A stretch of 64,000 bases of DNA, from positions 1,920,501-1,984,500 of the forward strand of contig NZ_CP150660.1 in NCBI RefSeq assembly GCF_038023995.1. The letters run 5' to 3'. Position numbers and translations under genes: made by a program. The DNA comes from Polaribacter atrinae. Its GTDB lineage: Bacteria; Bacteroidota; Bacteroidia; Flavobacteriales; Flavobacteriaceae. The notes beneath the pieces are model-generated. The model saw nothing but the letters and a program-made list of their open reading frames with translations. It was not told where the DNA came from and did no database searches. Shown piece by piece: positions 43,512 to 53,227 of this stretch (position 1 is the stretch's first letter; each line of letters begins with the position of its first letter).

Positions 43512-44135
43512 TTATTTTTCAATACCTCCGTCTAATCTATCTTGTAATTCTTTTAATTCATCCCACTTACCTTCTGCAGCTAAACCAGCTTGTTTAGGCC
43601 AAGTAGTTGTTACGATATGAGATAATCTAGAACTAGCTTCTGTTAAGATTTCACTCAATTTTGCTGGATCTGCTTTTGCTACTTTTGCAAAAGTATCTAA
43701 TCCTGCACCTACTAAAGCTTCAGCAGCTTTAGGTCCAGCACCTTCAATTTTCTTTAAGTCGTCTGCTTTAGCAGATTTCTTTGGAGCAGCTTTAGTTGCC
43801 TTTGGAGCAGCTTTTTTACTACCTGAAGCAGCAATAGATTCGATAAGAATCTCGCTTAAAAATTGTCTGTGTCCGTTTTTCTTAATGTACCCTTTTCTTC
43901 TTTTCTTCTTGAAAACGATTACTTTATCACCTTTTAAGTGACTTAAAATTTGAGCTGTTACTGAAGCTCCTTCTATAGCTGGGGCGCCAATTGTTACATT
44001 ACCTTTTTCATCAAGTAAAAGAACGTTATCAAAAGTAACTTTTGATCCTACTTCTCCTTGTAAACGGTGAACGTATACTTTTTGGTCTTTTGCAACTTTA
44101 AACTGCTGCCCTGCCATCTCTACGATTGCGTACAT
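43512..44135 (-). CDS. rplU: Large ribosomal subunit protein bL21 with C-terminal helix-hairpin-helix extension
   Basis: Residues 1-103 are standard bL21 ([37 protein letters not shown]). Then comes an Ala/Lys/Pro linker (104-125) and about 80 residues with a helix-hairpin-helix-like sequence ([20 protein letters not shown], 127-146) and [17 protein letters not shown] at the end. The tail doubles the normal length of about 103. Such tails occur in Bacteroidota, but their role is unknown to me. The gene is the first of the rplU-rpmA operon and has a good promoter. Confidence 0.96.
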   Translation of the reverse strand: MYAIVEMAGQQFKVAKDQKVYVHRLQGEVGSKVTFDNVLLLDEKGNVTIGAPAIEGASVTAQILSHLKGDKVIVFKKKRRKGYIKKNGHRQFLSEILIESIAASGSKKAAPKATKAAPKKSAKADDLKKIEGAGPKAAEALVGAGLDTFAKVAKADPAKLSEILTEASSRLSHIVTTTWPKQAGLAAEGKWDELKELQDRLDGGIEK

Positions 44136-44194
44136 ACTATTTGTTTTGCGTTTATTACTAATTAGTTTGCATAATTCTAATGAAAATGCGGGTG

Positions 44195-44224
44195 CAAATA
44201 TACATCTTTTTTAATACGCTGCAA
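44195..44224 (-). promoter_or_regulatory. Promoter of the rplU-rpmA operon
   Basis: On the minus strand: TTG (44222-44224), 19 nt, TATATTTG (44195-44202), about 60 nt upstream of the rplU ATG. It fits the Bacteroidota consensus very well. Confidence 0.75.
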
Positions 44225-44400
44225 TATCTTTTAATAAAAAATAATCACATCAAAATCAAGTAAATAAAACCTTATTCACTAAAAATTCTATAATTAAATT
44301 TTTATTTTTGGTAAATCTATAAAATGTTTGAATAAATACTGTAACATATTTAAGGTGCCAGCGTCAAACAAACATCAATTAATAACTTAAAAATTAATAC

Positions 44401-45711
44401 ATGAAGAAAAGTATTTTATCTCTTACTTCTGCTTTTTTAGTAGCATTTTCTTTAAACGCTCAAAAAGTAGAATTCGAAGAGTATGACTTAAATAACGGAA
44501 TGCACGTTATTTTACACCAAGACACATCTGCTCCTGTAGTTACTACTGCAGTAATGTACCATGTTGGAGCAAAGGACGAACAACCAGACAGAACTGGTAT
44601 GGCTCACTTTTTTGAACATTTATTATTTGAAGGCACAAAAAACATTGATAAAGGTGAGTGGTTTAAAATAGTTGCAGCAAACGGTGGAAAAAACAATGCA
44701 AACACTACCGATGATAGAACTTACTATTATGAAATATTTCCTTCTAACAATCTAGAATTAGGTTTATGGATGGAGTCTGAGCGTTTATTACATCCAATTA
44801 TTGGTCAAGAAGGTGTAGACACTCAAAATGAAGTTGTAAAAGAAGAAAAAAGATTAAGAGTAGATAACCAACCTTATTCTCGTTTTTTAGAATATGTAAA
44901 AAAAGAAATCTTTAAAAAACACCCATATAAAGGAACAACAATTGGTGAAATGAAGCATTTAGACGATGCTACTTTAGAAGAATTTTTAGCATTTAATAAA
45001 AAGTTTTATGTACCAAACAACGCTACTTTAGTTGTTGCAGGTGATATTGACATTGCAAATGCAAAAAGTTTAATTGAAGCTTATTTTGGACCAATTCCTC
45101 GTGGAGCAGATATTGAAAGAACTATAATAGAAGAAGAGCCAATTACTGCACCAATAGCAGCAAAAGGTTACGATCCTAACATTCAAATTCCAGCGATTAT
45201 GACAGCCTACAGAACTCCGTCTATGAAAACAAAAGATTCTAGAGTATTAGATATGATTTCTTCTTATTTAAGTACTGGAAAAAGTTCTGTATTATATAAA
45301 AAGTTAGTAGATACTAAAAAAATGGCACTACAAGCTGGCGCAATCAATTTAAGTCAAGAAGATTACGGAACATATATTATTTATGGTTTACCACAAGGTG
45401 AAACTAAATTAACAGACATTGTTACAGAAATTGATGAAGAAATTTTAAAGCTACAAACAGAGTTAATTTCAGAAAAAACATACCAAAAACTTCAAAATCA
45501 ATTCGAAAATCAATTTGTAAATTCTAACTCTAGTGTAGAGGGAATTGCAAACTCTTTAGCACGATACAATGTATTATACGGAGATACAAATCTAATTAAT
45601 ACAGAAATTGAAATTTATCGTTCTATTACTCGTGAAGATATTAAGGAAGTAGCTAAAAAATATCTAAACCCAAACCAAAGAGTAACTTTAGAATATTTAC
45701 CTAAAAAATAA
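44401..45711 (+). CDS. M16-family zinc metalloprotease, active subunit
   Basis: Exported peptidase. The signal peptide (SILSLTSAFLVAFSLNAQ) precedes an M16 domain with the inverted zinc site HFFEH (His69, Glu72, His73) and the distal Glu in NEVVKEEKRLR. The second half is the inactive M16 C-domain (PRGADIERTIIEEEP; YLSTGKSSVLYKKLVD). Length 436 is one half of a two-chain protease. It is followed 19 nt later by the inactive partner, so they likely form a periplasmic heterodimer that degrades small peptides. Confidence 0.94.
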   Translation: MKKSILSLTSAFLVAFSLNAQKVEFEEYDLNNGMHVILHQDTSAPVVTTAVMYHVGAKDEQPDRTGMAHFFEHLLFEGTKNIDKGEWFKIVAANGGKNNANTTDDRTYYYEIFPSNNLELGLWMESERLLHPIIGQEGVDTQNEVVKEEKRLRVDNQPYSRFLEYVKKEIFKKHPYKGTTIGEMKHLDDATLEEFLAFNKKFYVPNNATLVVAGDIDIANAKSLIEAYFGPIPRGADIERTIIEEEPITAPIAAKGYDPNIQIPAIMTAYRTPSMKTKDSRVLDMISSYLSTGKSSVLYKKLVDTKKMALQAGAINLSQEDYGTYIIYGLPQGETKLTDIVTEIDEEILKLQTELISEKTYQKLQNQFENQFVNSNSSVEGIANSLARYNVLYGDTNLINTEIEIYRSITREDIKEVAKKYLNPNQRVTLEYLPKK

Positions 45712-45730
45712 TTAACAAAAGACATATACA

Positions 45731-47779
45731 ATGAAAAAACAGATAATATCACTTATCGCACTTATAGCAATGTCTTTTGCTACAACTGCACAAATAGATA
45801 GAAGCCAACAACCTAAACCAGGACCAGCACCAAAGGTTCAATTAGGTAAATCAGAAAAATTTACTTTATCAAATGGCTTACAAGTAATTATGGTAGAAAA
45901 CCATAAATTACCTAGAGCATCTGCTAGTTTAACGATAGACAACAACCCTGTTGTAGAAGGAGACAAAGCAGGAGTTTCTAGCATAATGGGAAGTTTATTA
46001 GGAAGAGGAACAAAAAACATCACCAAAGATGAATTTAATGAGAAAGTAGATTTCTTAGGAGCTGGAGTTAATTTTTATAGTTCTGGTGCTTCTGCAAGGT
46101 CTTTAACAAAATATTTCCCAGAAGTATTGGCTTTAATGGCAGACGGAGTTAAAAATTCTCAATTTACACAAGAAGAATTCGATAAAGAAATTAAAATTAC
46201 TTTAGACGGATTAAAATCTGATGAAAAGAACGTTACCAGTACTGCAAGAAGAGTAGAAAGTGCTTTATTGTATGGTAAAAATCATCCTTATGGAGAGTTT
46301 ATTTCTAAAGAAACTTTAAACAATATCACTTTAGAAGATGTTAAAAACAACTACAATACTTATTACAAGCCAAACAATGCTTATTTAATTATTGTTGGAG
46401 ACATCAACACAAAAGCGACTAAAAAATTAGTAAAAAGTTTATTCAAGAAATGGGAAAAAAGTGATATTCCAGAAGTTGCTTTCAAAAAACCAGAAAACGT
46501 TTCTAAAACAGAAATCAATTTTATCAATATGCCAAACGCAGTGCAATCAGAAGTTGTAATTGCTAACAATATCGATTTAAAATTAGGTGACAAAGATTAT
46601 TATGCAGCTTTATTAGCTAGTAATATTCTTGGTGGTGGCGGAACTGCTCGTTTATTTATGAATTTACGTGAAGACAAAGGATATACTTATGGCTCTTACT
46701 CTAGCGTTAGACAAAGTAAAATTGCAGCAACTTTTAGAGCATCAGCTAGTGTACGTAATAGTGTTACAGACAGTTCTATAGTAGAAATTAAAAAAGAAAT
46801 CGATAAAATTCGTACAGAAAAAGTTACTGAAGAAGAATTAAAAAATGCAAAAGCACAATATGTTGGTAACTTCGTTATGGATGTACAAAAACCAGCTACT
46901 GCTGCTAGTTTTGCTTTAAATATTGCACGTTATAATTTACCTACAGATTTTTACGAAAACTATTTATCTAATATAAATTCAGTAACTCTAGAAGATGTTC
47001 AAAATGCAGCTTTAAAATACTTTAAAAGTGATCAAGCTCGTATAATTGTTACAGGTAAAGCTATTGATGTATTAGATAACTTAGAAAAAACAGGGTATAC
47101 CATTAACTACTTTGACAAAAATGGAGACCCTACAGAAAAACCAGAAATGACTATTGCAATTCCAGAAGGAGTTACTGCAAGTACTGTTGTAGATGCATAT
47201 ATTAATGCTATCGGAGGAGAAGATAAATTAACAGCAGTTAAATCTATTTCAATCACCTCTGCTGCAAAAGTACAAGGAATGGATATTTCTTTAGTAAGAA
47301 AAGCCGCTACACCTAATAAAAGTGTTGTTACTGTTTCTGGAATGGGACAAGTTTTACAAAAAATAGTTTTTGATGGTGAAACAGGATACCAAGAAGCACA
47401 AGGTAGAAAAAAGGAAATGACTGCAGAAGAAATTACCAAAGCAAAAGCTAAAAATGCAATTACAGAAGAATTAGCTTATAAAGACGGTGAACTTTTAAGA
47501 ATAGAACCATTAGAAGGTACCAAGGCTTACGTTATTAAATATGATGATAAAGAAATATTTTTTGATGTAAAATCTGGATTAAAATTACAAGAAGTTCAAG
47601 TTGTAAAAACACCAGATGGAAAAGAAGTAAGAGTACCATCTACTTTTTCTAATTACAAAGAAGTAAAAGGTGTTAAATTTCCATTTTCAATGGGACAAAA
47701 AATGGGTCCAATGGATATAAAATTTGAAGTAACAGAAATTAAAATTAACGAAGGTGTTACCGACGAAGATTTTAAATAA
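45731..47779 (+). CDS. M16-family inactive subunit fused to an outer-membrane lipoprotein-sorting-like domain
   Basis: A signal peptide (IISLIALIAMSFATTAQ) is followed by an M16 pair of domains, but the HxxEH motif is replaced by the sequence around GVSSIMGSLLGRGTKN, so it is not catalytic. The conserved Arg-Tyr pair of the C-domain, in LREDKGYTYGSYSS, is kept, as expected of the partner chain that supplies substrate-binding residues. The last 200 or so residues (from about 480, DAYINAIGGEDKLTAVKSIS) form a beta-rich region like LolA/LolB-type proteins. Length 682. It probably pairs with the preceding gene. Confidence 0.9.
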   Translation: MKKQIISLIALIAMSFATTAQIDRSQQPKPGPAPKVQLGKSEKFTLSNGLQVIMVENHKLPRASASLTIDNNPVVEGDKAGVSSIMGSLLGRGTKNITKDEFNEKVDFLGAGVNFYSSGASARSLTKYFPEVLALMADGVKNSQFTQEEFDKEIKITLDGLKSDEKNVTSTARRVESALLYGKNHPYGEFISKETLNNITLEDVKNNYNTYYKPNNAYLIIVGDINTKATKKLVKSLFKKWEKSDIPEVAFKKPENVSKTEINFINMPNAVQSEVVIANNIDLKLGDKDYYAALLASNILGGGGTARLFMNLREDKGYTYGSYSSVRQSKIAATFRASASVRNSVTDSSIVEIKKEIDKIRTEKVTEEELKNAKAQYVGNFVMDVQKPATAASFALNIARYNLPTDFYENYLSNINSVTLEDVQNAALKYFKSDQARIIVTGKAIDVLDNLEKTGYTINYFDKNGDPTEKPEMTIAIPEGVTASTVVDAYINAIGGEDKLTAVKSISITSAAKVQGMDISLVRKAATPNKSVVTVSGMGQVLQKIVFDGETGYQEAQGRKKEMTAEEITKAKAKNAITEELAYKDGELLRIEPLEGTKAYVIKYDDKEIFFDVKSGLKLQEVQVVKTPDGKEVRVPSTFSNYKEVKGVKFPFSMGQKMGPMDIKFEVTEIKINEGVTDEDFK

Positions 47780-47797
47780 GTTACTTTAAAAAAGTAT

Positions 47798-47832
47798 AAA
47801 AGGTTGAAGGCTTCGGTTTTCAACCTTTTTTT
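47798..47832 (+). terminator. Terminator of the M16 protease pair
   Basis: Stem AAAAGGTTGAA / TTCAACCTTTT around a loop with GGCTTCGGTT, followed by T. It lies about 20 nt after the stop. Confidence 0.8.
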
Positions 47833-47886
47833 ATGTAAAATAAGTACAAAACTCGATAAATATTTAAAAGTCAACCCTTTTATTAA

Positions 47887-47894
47887 TAAATTTG
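47887..47894 (+). promoter_or_regulatory. Promoter -7 element of the metal-binding lipoprotein gene
   Basis: TAAATTTG fits TAnnTTTG, 25 nt upstream of the ATG. No clear TTG was found at the usual distance. Confidence 0.45.
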
Positions 47895-47919
47895 TAGCAT
47901 AATTTTATAACTTACAATA

Positions 47920-48408
47920 ATGAAAATTCAAAAAATATTATTTGCTATCGCAATTGCTTGTTTGGTAATAACAGGATGTAAAAGCGAAGCAAAAAAAGAA
48001 AAATTAGCAGTAAAAAAAGAAAATGTTTCTTTAGCCATTTCTGGTATGACCTGCGAAATTGGTTGTGCAAAAATTATTCAATCTAAATTATCTAAAAAAG
48101 AAGGTGTTATAGATGCCAAGGTTGTTTTTACAGATAGTATTGCAAACATTCAGTTTGATGCGAATACAACCTCTAAAGAAGACCTAGTTGCATTTGTTGG
48201 TGGTATTGCTGGCGGAGAACTTTACAAAGCTTCTATTGCTCCTGAAAAAGTAGCACATACTTGTACAGAAATCTGTAAAGATACTTGCCAAAATAAAACA
48301 ACTACTTTAGAAACAGAAAAAGCATGTTGCTCTGTAAATGAAGACGGAACAACCTTTTGTAAAGAAGACTGTAAAATGGCTTGTTGCGCTGATAAAAAAG
48401 CGGCATAA
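47920..48408 (+). CDS. Lipoprotein with heavy-metal-associated domain and Cys-rich tail
   Basis: A 162-residue protein. The lipoprotein signal (LFAIAIACLVITGCKS, Cys20) is followed by a heavy-metal-associated ferredoxin-like fold (about 35-105) with metal site GMTCEIGC (Cys45, Cys49; spacing CxxxC instead of the usual CxxC). The tail from 113 to 162 has nine more Cys in CTEICKDTC, ACC, FCKEDCKMACC, like a metallothionein. It probably binds copper or a similar ion at the periplasmic face of a membrane. No P-type ATPase or regulator is adjacent. The tail and anchoring are seen; the metal is inferred. Confidence 0.82.
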   Translation: MKIQKILFAIAIACLVITGCKSEAKKEKLAVKKENVSLAISGMTCEIGCAKIIQSKLSKKEGVIDAKVVFTDSIANIQFDANTTSKEDLVAFVGGIAGGELYKASIAPEKVAHTCTEICKDTCQNKTTTLETEKACCSVNEDGTTFCKEDCKMACCADKKAA

Positions 48409-48426
48409 CATTTATATTTTAAAAGC

Positions 48427-48469
48427 AAAAAAAAGCTGAATCTCAAATGAGATTCAGCTTTTTTTGCTT
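48427..48469. terminator. Bidirectional terminator between the metal lipoprotein and glyS
   Basis: Stem AAAAGCTGAATCTC / GAGATTCAGCTTTT with loop AAAT, A run before and T run after, serving both convergent genes. Confidence 0.9.
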
Positions 48470-48479
48470 TTAAAACTAA

Positions 48480-50021
48480 TTACATTTTCTGTAACCAAGT
48501 TTTTACGTCTACTTCTGCTTTTATAATTTCTTTTAAATCTGCAATAGCAACTCTTTTCTGTTCCATTGTATCTCTATGTCTAATAGTAACACATTTATCT
48601 TCTAAAGTATCATGATCTACCGTAATACAAAACGGTGTTCCCGCTGCATCCTGACGTCTGTAACGTTTACCAACAGCATCTTTTTCATCGTAAAACACGT
48701 TGAAATCCCATTTTAAATCATCCATAATTTCACGAGCAACTTCTGGCAAACCATCCTTTTTAACTAAAGGAAAAATAGCCGCTTTAAAAGGTGCTAAAAC
48801 TGCAGGTAATTTTAAAACTGTTCTTGTTGTTCCATTTTCTAACGCTTCCTCTTGTAACGAATTGGAAAAAACAGCTAAAAACATTCTATCTAAACCAATA
48901 GAAGTTTCTACAACATAAGGTGTGTAACTTTTATTTTCTTCATGATCAAAATACTGTAATTTCTTACCAGAAAATTTTTCATGTGCTTTTAAATCGAAAT
49001 CTGTACGAGAATGAATTCCTTCTAACTCTTTAAATCCGAATGGGAAGTTAAACTCAATATCTGCTGCTGCATCTGCGTAATGTGCTAATTTATCATGATC
49101 ATGAAAACGGTAGTTCTCTGCTCCCATTCCTAAAGATAAATGCCATTTTAAACGCGTTTCTTTCCAAGCATCATACCATTCTTTTTGAGTTCCTGGTTTT
49201 ACAAAAAATTGCATTTCCATTTGTTCAAACTCACGCATTCTAAAAATAAACTGTCTTGCCACAATCTCGTTTCTAAATGCTTTACCCGTTTGCGCAATAC
49301 CAAAAGGAATTTTCATTCTTCCAGTTTTTTGCACGTTTAAGAAATTTACAAAAATTCCTTGTGCAGTTTCTGGTCTTAAATATAAATCCATTGCAGTTTC
49401 TGCAGAAGCACCTAATTTAGTACCAAACATTAAATTAAACTGTTTTACATCCGTCCAATTTCTAGAACCTGTTAAAGGATCTGCAATTTCTAATTCTTCA
49501 ATTAATAACTTTACATCGGCTAAATCTTCTTTTTCTAAAGAAGCACCCATTCTTGCTAAAATTGTATTTATTTTTTCTTGATAACCAAGAACACGTCCGT
49601 TGGTTGCAACAAATTCTTCTTTATTAAAAGCTTCACCAAAACGCTTTTCTGCTTTAGCAACTTCTTTATTTATTTTCCCTTCTATTTTAGCACAGTATTC
49701 TTCAATTAAAACATCGGCTCTGTAGCGTTTTTTAGAATCTTTATTATCAATTAAAGGATCGTTAAAAGCATCTACATGCCCAGAAGCTTTCCAAGTTGTA
49801 GGGTGCATTAAAATAGAAGCATCTATACCCACAATATTATCGTGCATTTGCACCATTGCTTTCCACCAATAATCTCTAATATTTTTCTTTAGCTCAACTC
49901 CGTTTTGAGCATAATCGTAAACCGCACTTAATCCATCATATATTTCAGAAGACTGAAAAACATAACCATATTCTTTAGCGTGCGATAATACTTTCTTAAA
50001 TTGATCTTCTTGTTTTGCCAT
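48480..50021 (-). CDS. glyS: Glycyl-tRNA synthetase (dimeric class II type)
   Basis: Charges tRNA-Gly. Class II motifs are visible: motif 2 around FRMREFEQMEMQFFVKPGTQ, motif 3 in SIGLDRMFLAVFS, and PETAQGIFVNFLNVQKTGRM typical of the homodimeric form. The C-terminal anticodon domain follows (APFKAAIFPLVKKDGLPEVA). The 513 residues are full length. The gene symbol follows Bacteroidota usage; many genomes call it glyQS. Confidence 0.96.
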   Translation of the reverse strand: MAKQEDQFKKVLSHAKEYGYVFQSSEIYDGLSAVYDYAQNGVELKKNIRDYWWKAMVQMHDNIVGIDASILMHPTTWKASGHVDAFNDPLIDNKDSKKRYRADVLIEEYCAKIEGKINKEVAKAEKRFGEAFNKEEFVATNGRVLGYQEKINTILARMGASLEKEDLADVKLLIEELEIADPLTGSRNWTDVKQFNLMFGTKLGASAETAMDLYLRPETAQGIFVNFLNVQKTGRMKIPFGIAQTGKAFRNEIVARQFIFRMREFEQMEMQFFVKPGTQKEWYDAWKETRLKWHLSLGMGAENYRFHDHDKLAHYADAAADIEFNFPFGFKELEGIHSRTDFDLKAHEKFSGKKLQYFDHEENKSYTPYVVETSIGLDRMFLAVFSNSLQEEALENGTTRTVLKLPAVLAPFKAAIFPLVKKDGLPEVAREIMDDLKWDFNVFYDEKDAVGKRYRRQDAAGTPFCITVDHDTLEDKCVTIRHRDTMEQKRVAIADLKEIIKAEVDVKTWLQKM

Positions 50022-50091
50022 GCAGCAAAAATAAATTAATTATATTAATTTTTAATATATTAAAAATTACTTTTGTTAAAACTTTTATAAC

Positions 50092-52608
50092 ATGTTAAAA
50101 AACCTTTTTACGGTTGTTTTCTCTTTTTTATTTATCTCTTTAAATTTTGCTCAGATTAAAAAAATTACAACCCCTAATTGGGTTGAAATGCAAACGTATG
50201 CAAGCGAGCCAAAAATTGATTTTGATGAAGTAACACAAGGAACTTTAATTCTTTTATACGACCAACAAACAGAAGTAGATAAAGAAGAAAATTATTTTAA
50301 AGTTGTAACTAAAATAACCGAAAATGTTGGTATTCAAGAAGCATCGAGTATTAATGTTTCTTTTGACCCAAGTTATCAAAAACTTAGTTTCCATGAAATT
50401 AACATTGTTAGAAATGGCAAAATTATTAGCAAACTTAACACCTCAGAATTTCAAACAATAAGACAAGAGTTAGATGCAGAAAATTATATTTATGACGGTA
50501 GTCTTTCTGCAATAACACATATAAGCGATGTAAGAGTTGGAGATATTATTGAGTATAGTTTTACACGCAAAGGCTACAACCCTATTCATAAAGATTATTT
50601 TGCTGAGTATTATAATTTAAACAACTCTCATCCGATAGGTAAAATAAATGTAAAAATTACCTCCAAAAACAAACTTGAAGTAAAATCGATTAAAAACAAA
50701 TTAAAGTTTGATGAAGCTTTTGATAACAATAAATACACTTATTCTTTATTAGAAGAAAATATTAACGCTACACATTTTGAAGACAACACACCTTTGTGGT
50801 ATTTAGATGCAAACTTTATAGAAATAGGGAATTACAAATCTTGGGAGAATTTAATTGATTGGGGTACTCAACTCTTTAAAGTTAGAGATAACCTATCTAG
50901 TAGTTTGTTAAAAAAAATTAATGTAATTGATAAAGAAAATACCTCTAAAGGACAAAAAATAGCAGCGGCATTACAATTTGTACAAGATGAAGTGAGATAT
51001 TTAGGATTAGAAAATGGTATTAGTGCCTACAAACCTTCTTCTCCAAACAAAGTTTTTAAGCAACGGTTTGGAGATTGCAAAGACAAAAGTCTCTTATTAG
51101 TAACAATACTTAATCGAATGAACATTGAGGCATATCCTGTTTTAGTGAGCACGTATCTAAAAAAAACAGTCACCAATTTATTGCCAAATCCTGCTCATTT
51201 TAATCATTGTGTTGTTAAAGTTATTGATGAAAATAAAGGGGAATATTGGTATGACCCAACAATTACAAATCAGGGTGGTACTTTTAATAAAGTTGTTTTT
51301 CCTGATTATAGATTTGGGTTAGTTCTTAAAAAAGGAAATAAAGACCTCGAAGAAATTTTTCCGTTTGCAGACAATACAATCGACATAACAGATCATTATA
51401 TTTTAAGTGAAGTTGGCAAAGGCGCAACCTTAAAAATAACAAGTGTTTATAGTGAAGCCGAGGCAGATAATATTCGTTTTTATTTTAAAAACAATAGTAT
51501 TATCAATATCCAAAAAGAATTTGAAAAATTTTATTCAGATTATCATGCTAACATTAAAAGTTTAGGCAAACCAGAATATACAGACAATCTTAAAACCAAC
51601 ACATTTACAATAAATGAAACTTATAAGATTGATAGTATTTGGGAACCTTCATATTTAGAAAACCATATAGGAATCGACTTTTCTCCGTATACAATAACAA
51701 ATGTACTTTCAATGCCTTCTAAAATTGAAAGAAAAACACCTTTCGAGCTCTCTTACCCTATTACAAGAAGCCATACTATTAATGTAGAGTTGCCAGAAGC
51801 GTGGAACGTAAATGAAGATAATTTTAATATTAGTACTCCTAATATTTTTTACGATTTTGATGTGCTTTATAATAAATCTGAAAATTTATTAACCCTAAAA
51901 CATCTTCTTAAAATACAAAAAGACTTTGTAAGTGTAGCCGAATTCCCTGGGTTTTACAATGACTTAAAAAAACTAGATAATGAATTAAATTACAACATTT
52001 CCTATAACAAAGGAGGCAATACAACCTCCACTGGTTCAGTATTAAAATACTTAGGTATTTTTATGTTTATCTGTTTTTTACTATTTTTCACTTGGTTAGC
52101 TTTTAAATTGTACCAATACAATATAACACCAAAGATTGAATCTTATTATGAAGAAAACAAACCTATTGGCGGTTGGTTAATTTTAATTGGAATTGGACTC
52201 TGTATCTCACCAATAAGAGTTTTTATGGATTTATTGTCTACAGAAATATATTTATCTGGAGATTGGTTAGTGTATTTTAGTAGTGAAGACTTTAGTATTT
52301 CTATAGGACTATTATTAATTATTGAAACGTTATTTAACGCAGCAGTTTTAGTGTTCTTACCGTTAATTATTGTTTTATTCCTAAAAAAGAGAAGCAGTTT
52401 TCCTAAAGTATATGCAACCTTTTTAATCGTTTATTTAGTCTTTATTTTAAGTGATTCTTTCTTAGCATCCGCCTTAACAGAGACTGATGGTTTAACAGGT
52501 CTTGAAGAAAAACAATTACTAAAAACCTTTATTTCTACAGGTATCATTGTTCCTTACTTACTACTCTCAGAAAGAGTAAAAGAAACCTTTTTAAAAAGCT
52601 ATCAATAA
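50092..52608 (+). CDS. DUF3857/transglutaminase-like protein with C-terminal DUF2569-type membrane domain
   Basis: An 838-residue exported and membrane-anchored protein. The signal peptide (LFTVVFSFLFISLNFAQ) precedes a DUF3857 domain (about 40-250) and a transglutaminase-like domain with FGDCKDKSLLLVTILNRM (the nucleophile Cys in GDCKDK). A transmembrane helix near residue 660 leads to four more helices in the last 170 residues with the DUF2569-type start KPIGGWLILIGIGLCISP. The partner His of the transglutaminase triad is plausible in AHFNHCVVKV. The role is unknown; such proteins are frequent in Bacteroidota. Confidence 0.85.
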   Translation: MLKNLFTVVFSFLFISLNFAQIKKITTPNWVEMQTYASEPKIDFDEVTQGTLILLYDQQTEVDKEENYFKVVTKITENVGIQEASSINVSFDPSYQKLSFHEINIVRNGKIISKLNTSEFQTIRQELDAENYIYDGSLSAITHISDVRVGDIIEYSFTRKGYNPIHKDYFAEYYNLNNSHPIGKINVKITSKNKLEVKSIKNKLKFDEAFDNNKYTYSLLEENINATHFEDNTPLWYLDANFIEIGNYKSWENLIDWGTQLFKVRDNLSSSLLKKINVIDKENTSKGQKIAAALQFVQDEVRYLGLENGISAYKPSSPNKVFKQRFGDCKDKSLLLVTILNRMNIEAYPVLVSTYLKKTVTNLLPNPAHFNHCVVKVIDENKGEYWYDPTITNQGGTFNKVVFPDYRFGLVLKKGNKDLEEIFPFADNTIDITDHYILSEVGKGATLKITSVYSEAEADNIRFYFKNNSIINIQKEFEKFYSDYHANIKSLGKPEYTDNLKTNTFTINETYKIDSIWEPSYLENHIGIDFSPYTITNVLSMPSKIERKTPFELSYPITRSHTINVELPEAWNVNEDNFNISTPNIFYDFDVLYNKSENLLTLKHLLKIQKDFVSVAEFPGFYNDLKKLDNELNYNISYNKGGNTTSTGSVLKYLGIFMFICFLLFFTWLAFKLYQYNITPKIESYYEENKPIGGWLILIGIGLCISPIRVFMDLLSTEIYLSGDWLVYFSSEDFSISIGLLLIIETLFNAAVLVFLPLIIVLFLKKRSSFPKVYATFLIVYLVFILSDSFLASALTETDGLTGLEEKQLLKTFISTGIIVPYLLLSERVKETFLKSYQ

Positions 52609-52612
52609 AAAT

Positions 52613-53176
52613 TTAACCTACTTTTTTACAGTGATAAACAAATGCTGGAGGGAAGTTTAAGGGTTCGAAACCTAAAGATATAGATTGATTAAACACATTT
52701 TTAAGTTTATTAAAATACGTTAAACTATACTGAAACTGAATGAAGGTGCCATTATTTTCTAGAACATGAAAAGATTTCTCTAAAATTTCATCTGTAACTT
52801 CCTCTGGAATTATAGTTAACGGCAAGCTAGAAATAATATGACAAGTTTTATTAAAGTTTAGTTTTTTTAATTCTTCTTCAATTTTTTCTGCAGAAGATTT
52901 GACAACAACTAGTTGTTTGTTTTTTATTTCTGATAGTTGTTTATAAAAATTATCATTAATTTCAAAACAGATTAAAGTGGCATTTGCAGGTAATTTTTCT
53001 AAAATAAGTTTGGTTATTGCACCATTTCCTGGACCAAACTCGACCAAAACTTCTACTTTAGAAAAATCTATTTTTCTTAACATTCTTTCCGCTAAAAATC
53101 GCGAACTAGGAGTTATGGTTCCTAATGTTTTTAGATTTTTAAACGACTCTTTTAAAAAATTTATCCTGTTAATCAA
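52613..53176 (-). CDS. SAM-dependent methyltransferase (phospholipid/RsmA-like)
   Basis: A 187-residue methyltransferase. The SAM motif I is VLVEFGPGNGAITKLILEKL. The segments LKTLGTITPSSRFLAERML and ISSLPLTIIPEEVTDEILE match the small class that resembles PmtA-type phosphatidylethanolamine methyltransferases and the rRNA adenine dimethyltransferase family. The exact substrate is uncertain. The start is a TTG at 53176, giving the natural MINRINFLKE lead. It converges with the DUF3857 gene 5 nt away. Confidence 0.8.
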   Translation of the reverse strand: MINRINFLKESFKNLKTLGTITPSSRFLAERMLRKIDFSKVEVLVEFGPGNGAITKLILEKLPANATLICFEINDNFYKQLSEIKNKQLVVVKSSAEKIEEELKKLNFNKTCHIISSLPLTIIPEEVTDEILEKSFHVLENNGTFIQFQYSLTYFNKLKNVFNQSISLGFEPLNFPPAFVYHCKKVG

Positions 53177-53227
53177 ATCTTGTTCTTAAATTATATTATT
53201 ATCTTTCTAAAAAAAGGCTTTGTAAAA

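Noticed and set aside
47107..47439. Minus-strand open frame of 110 codons
   Set aside because: Shadow of the inactive M16 chain.
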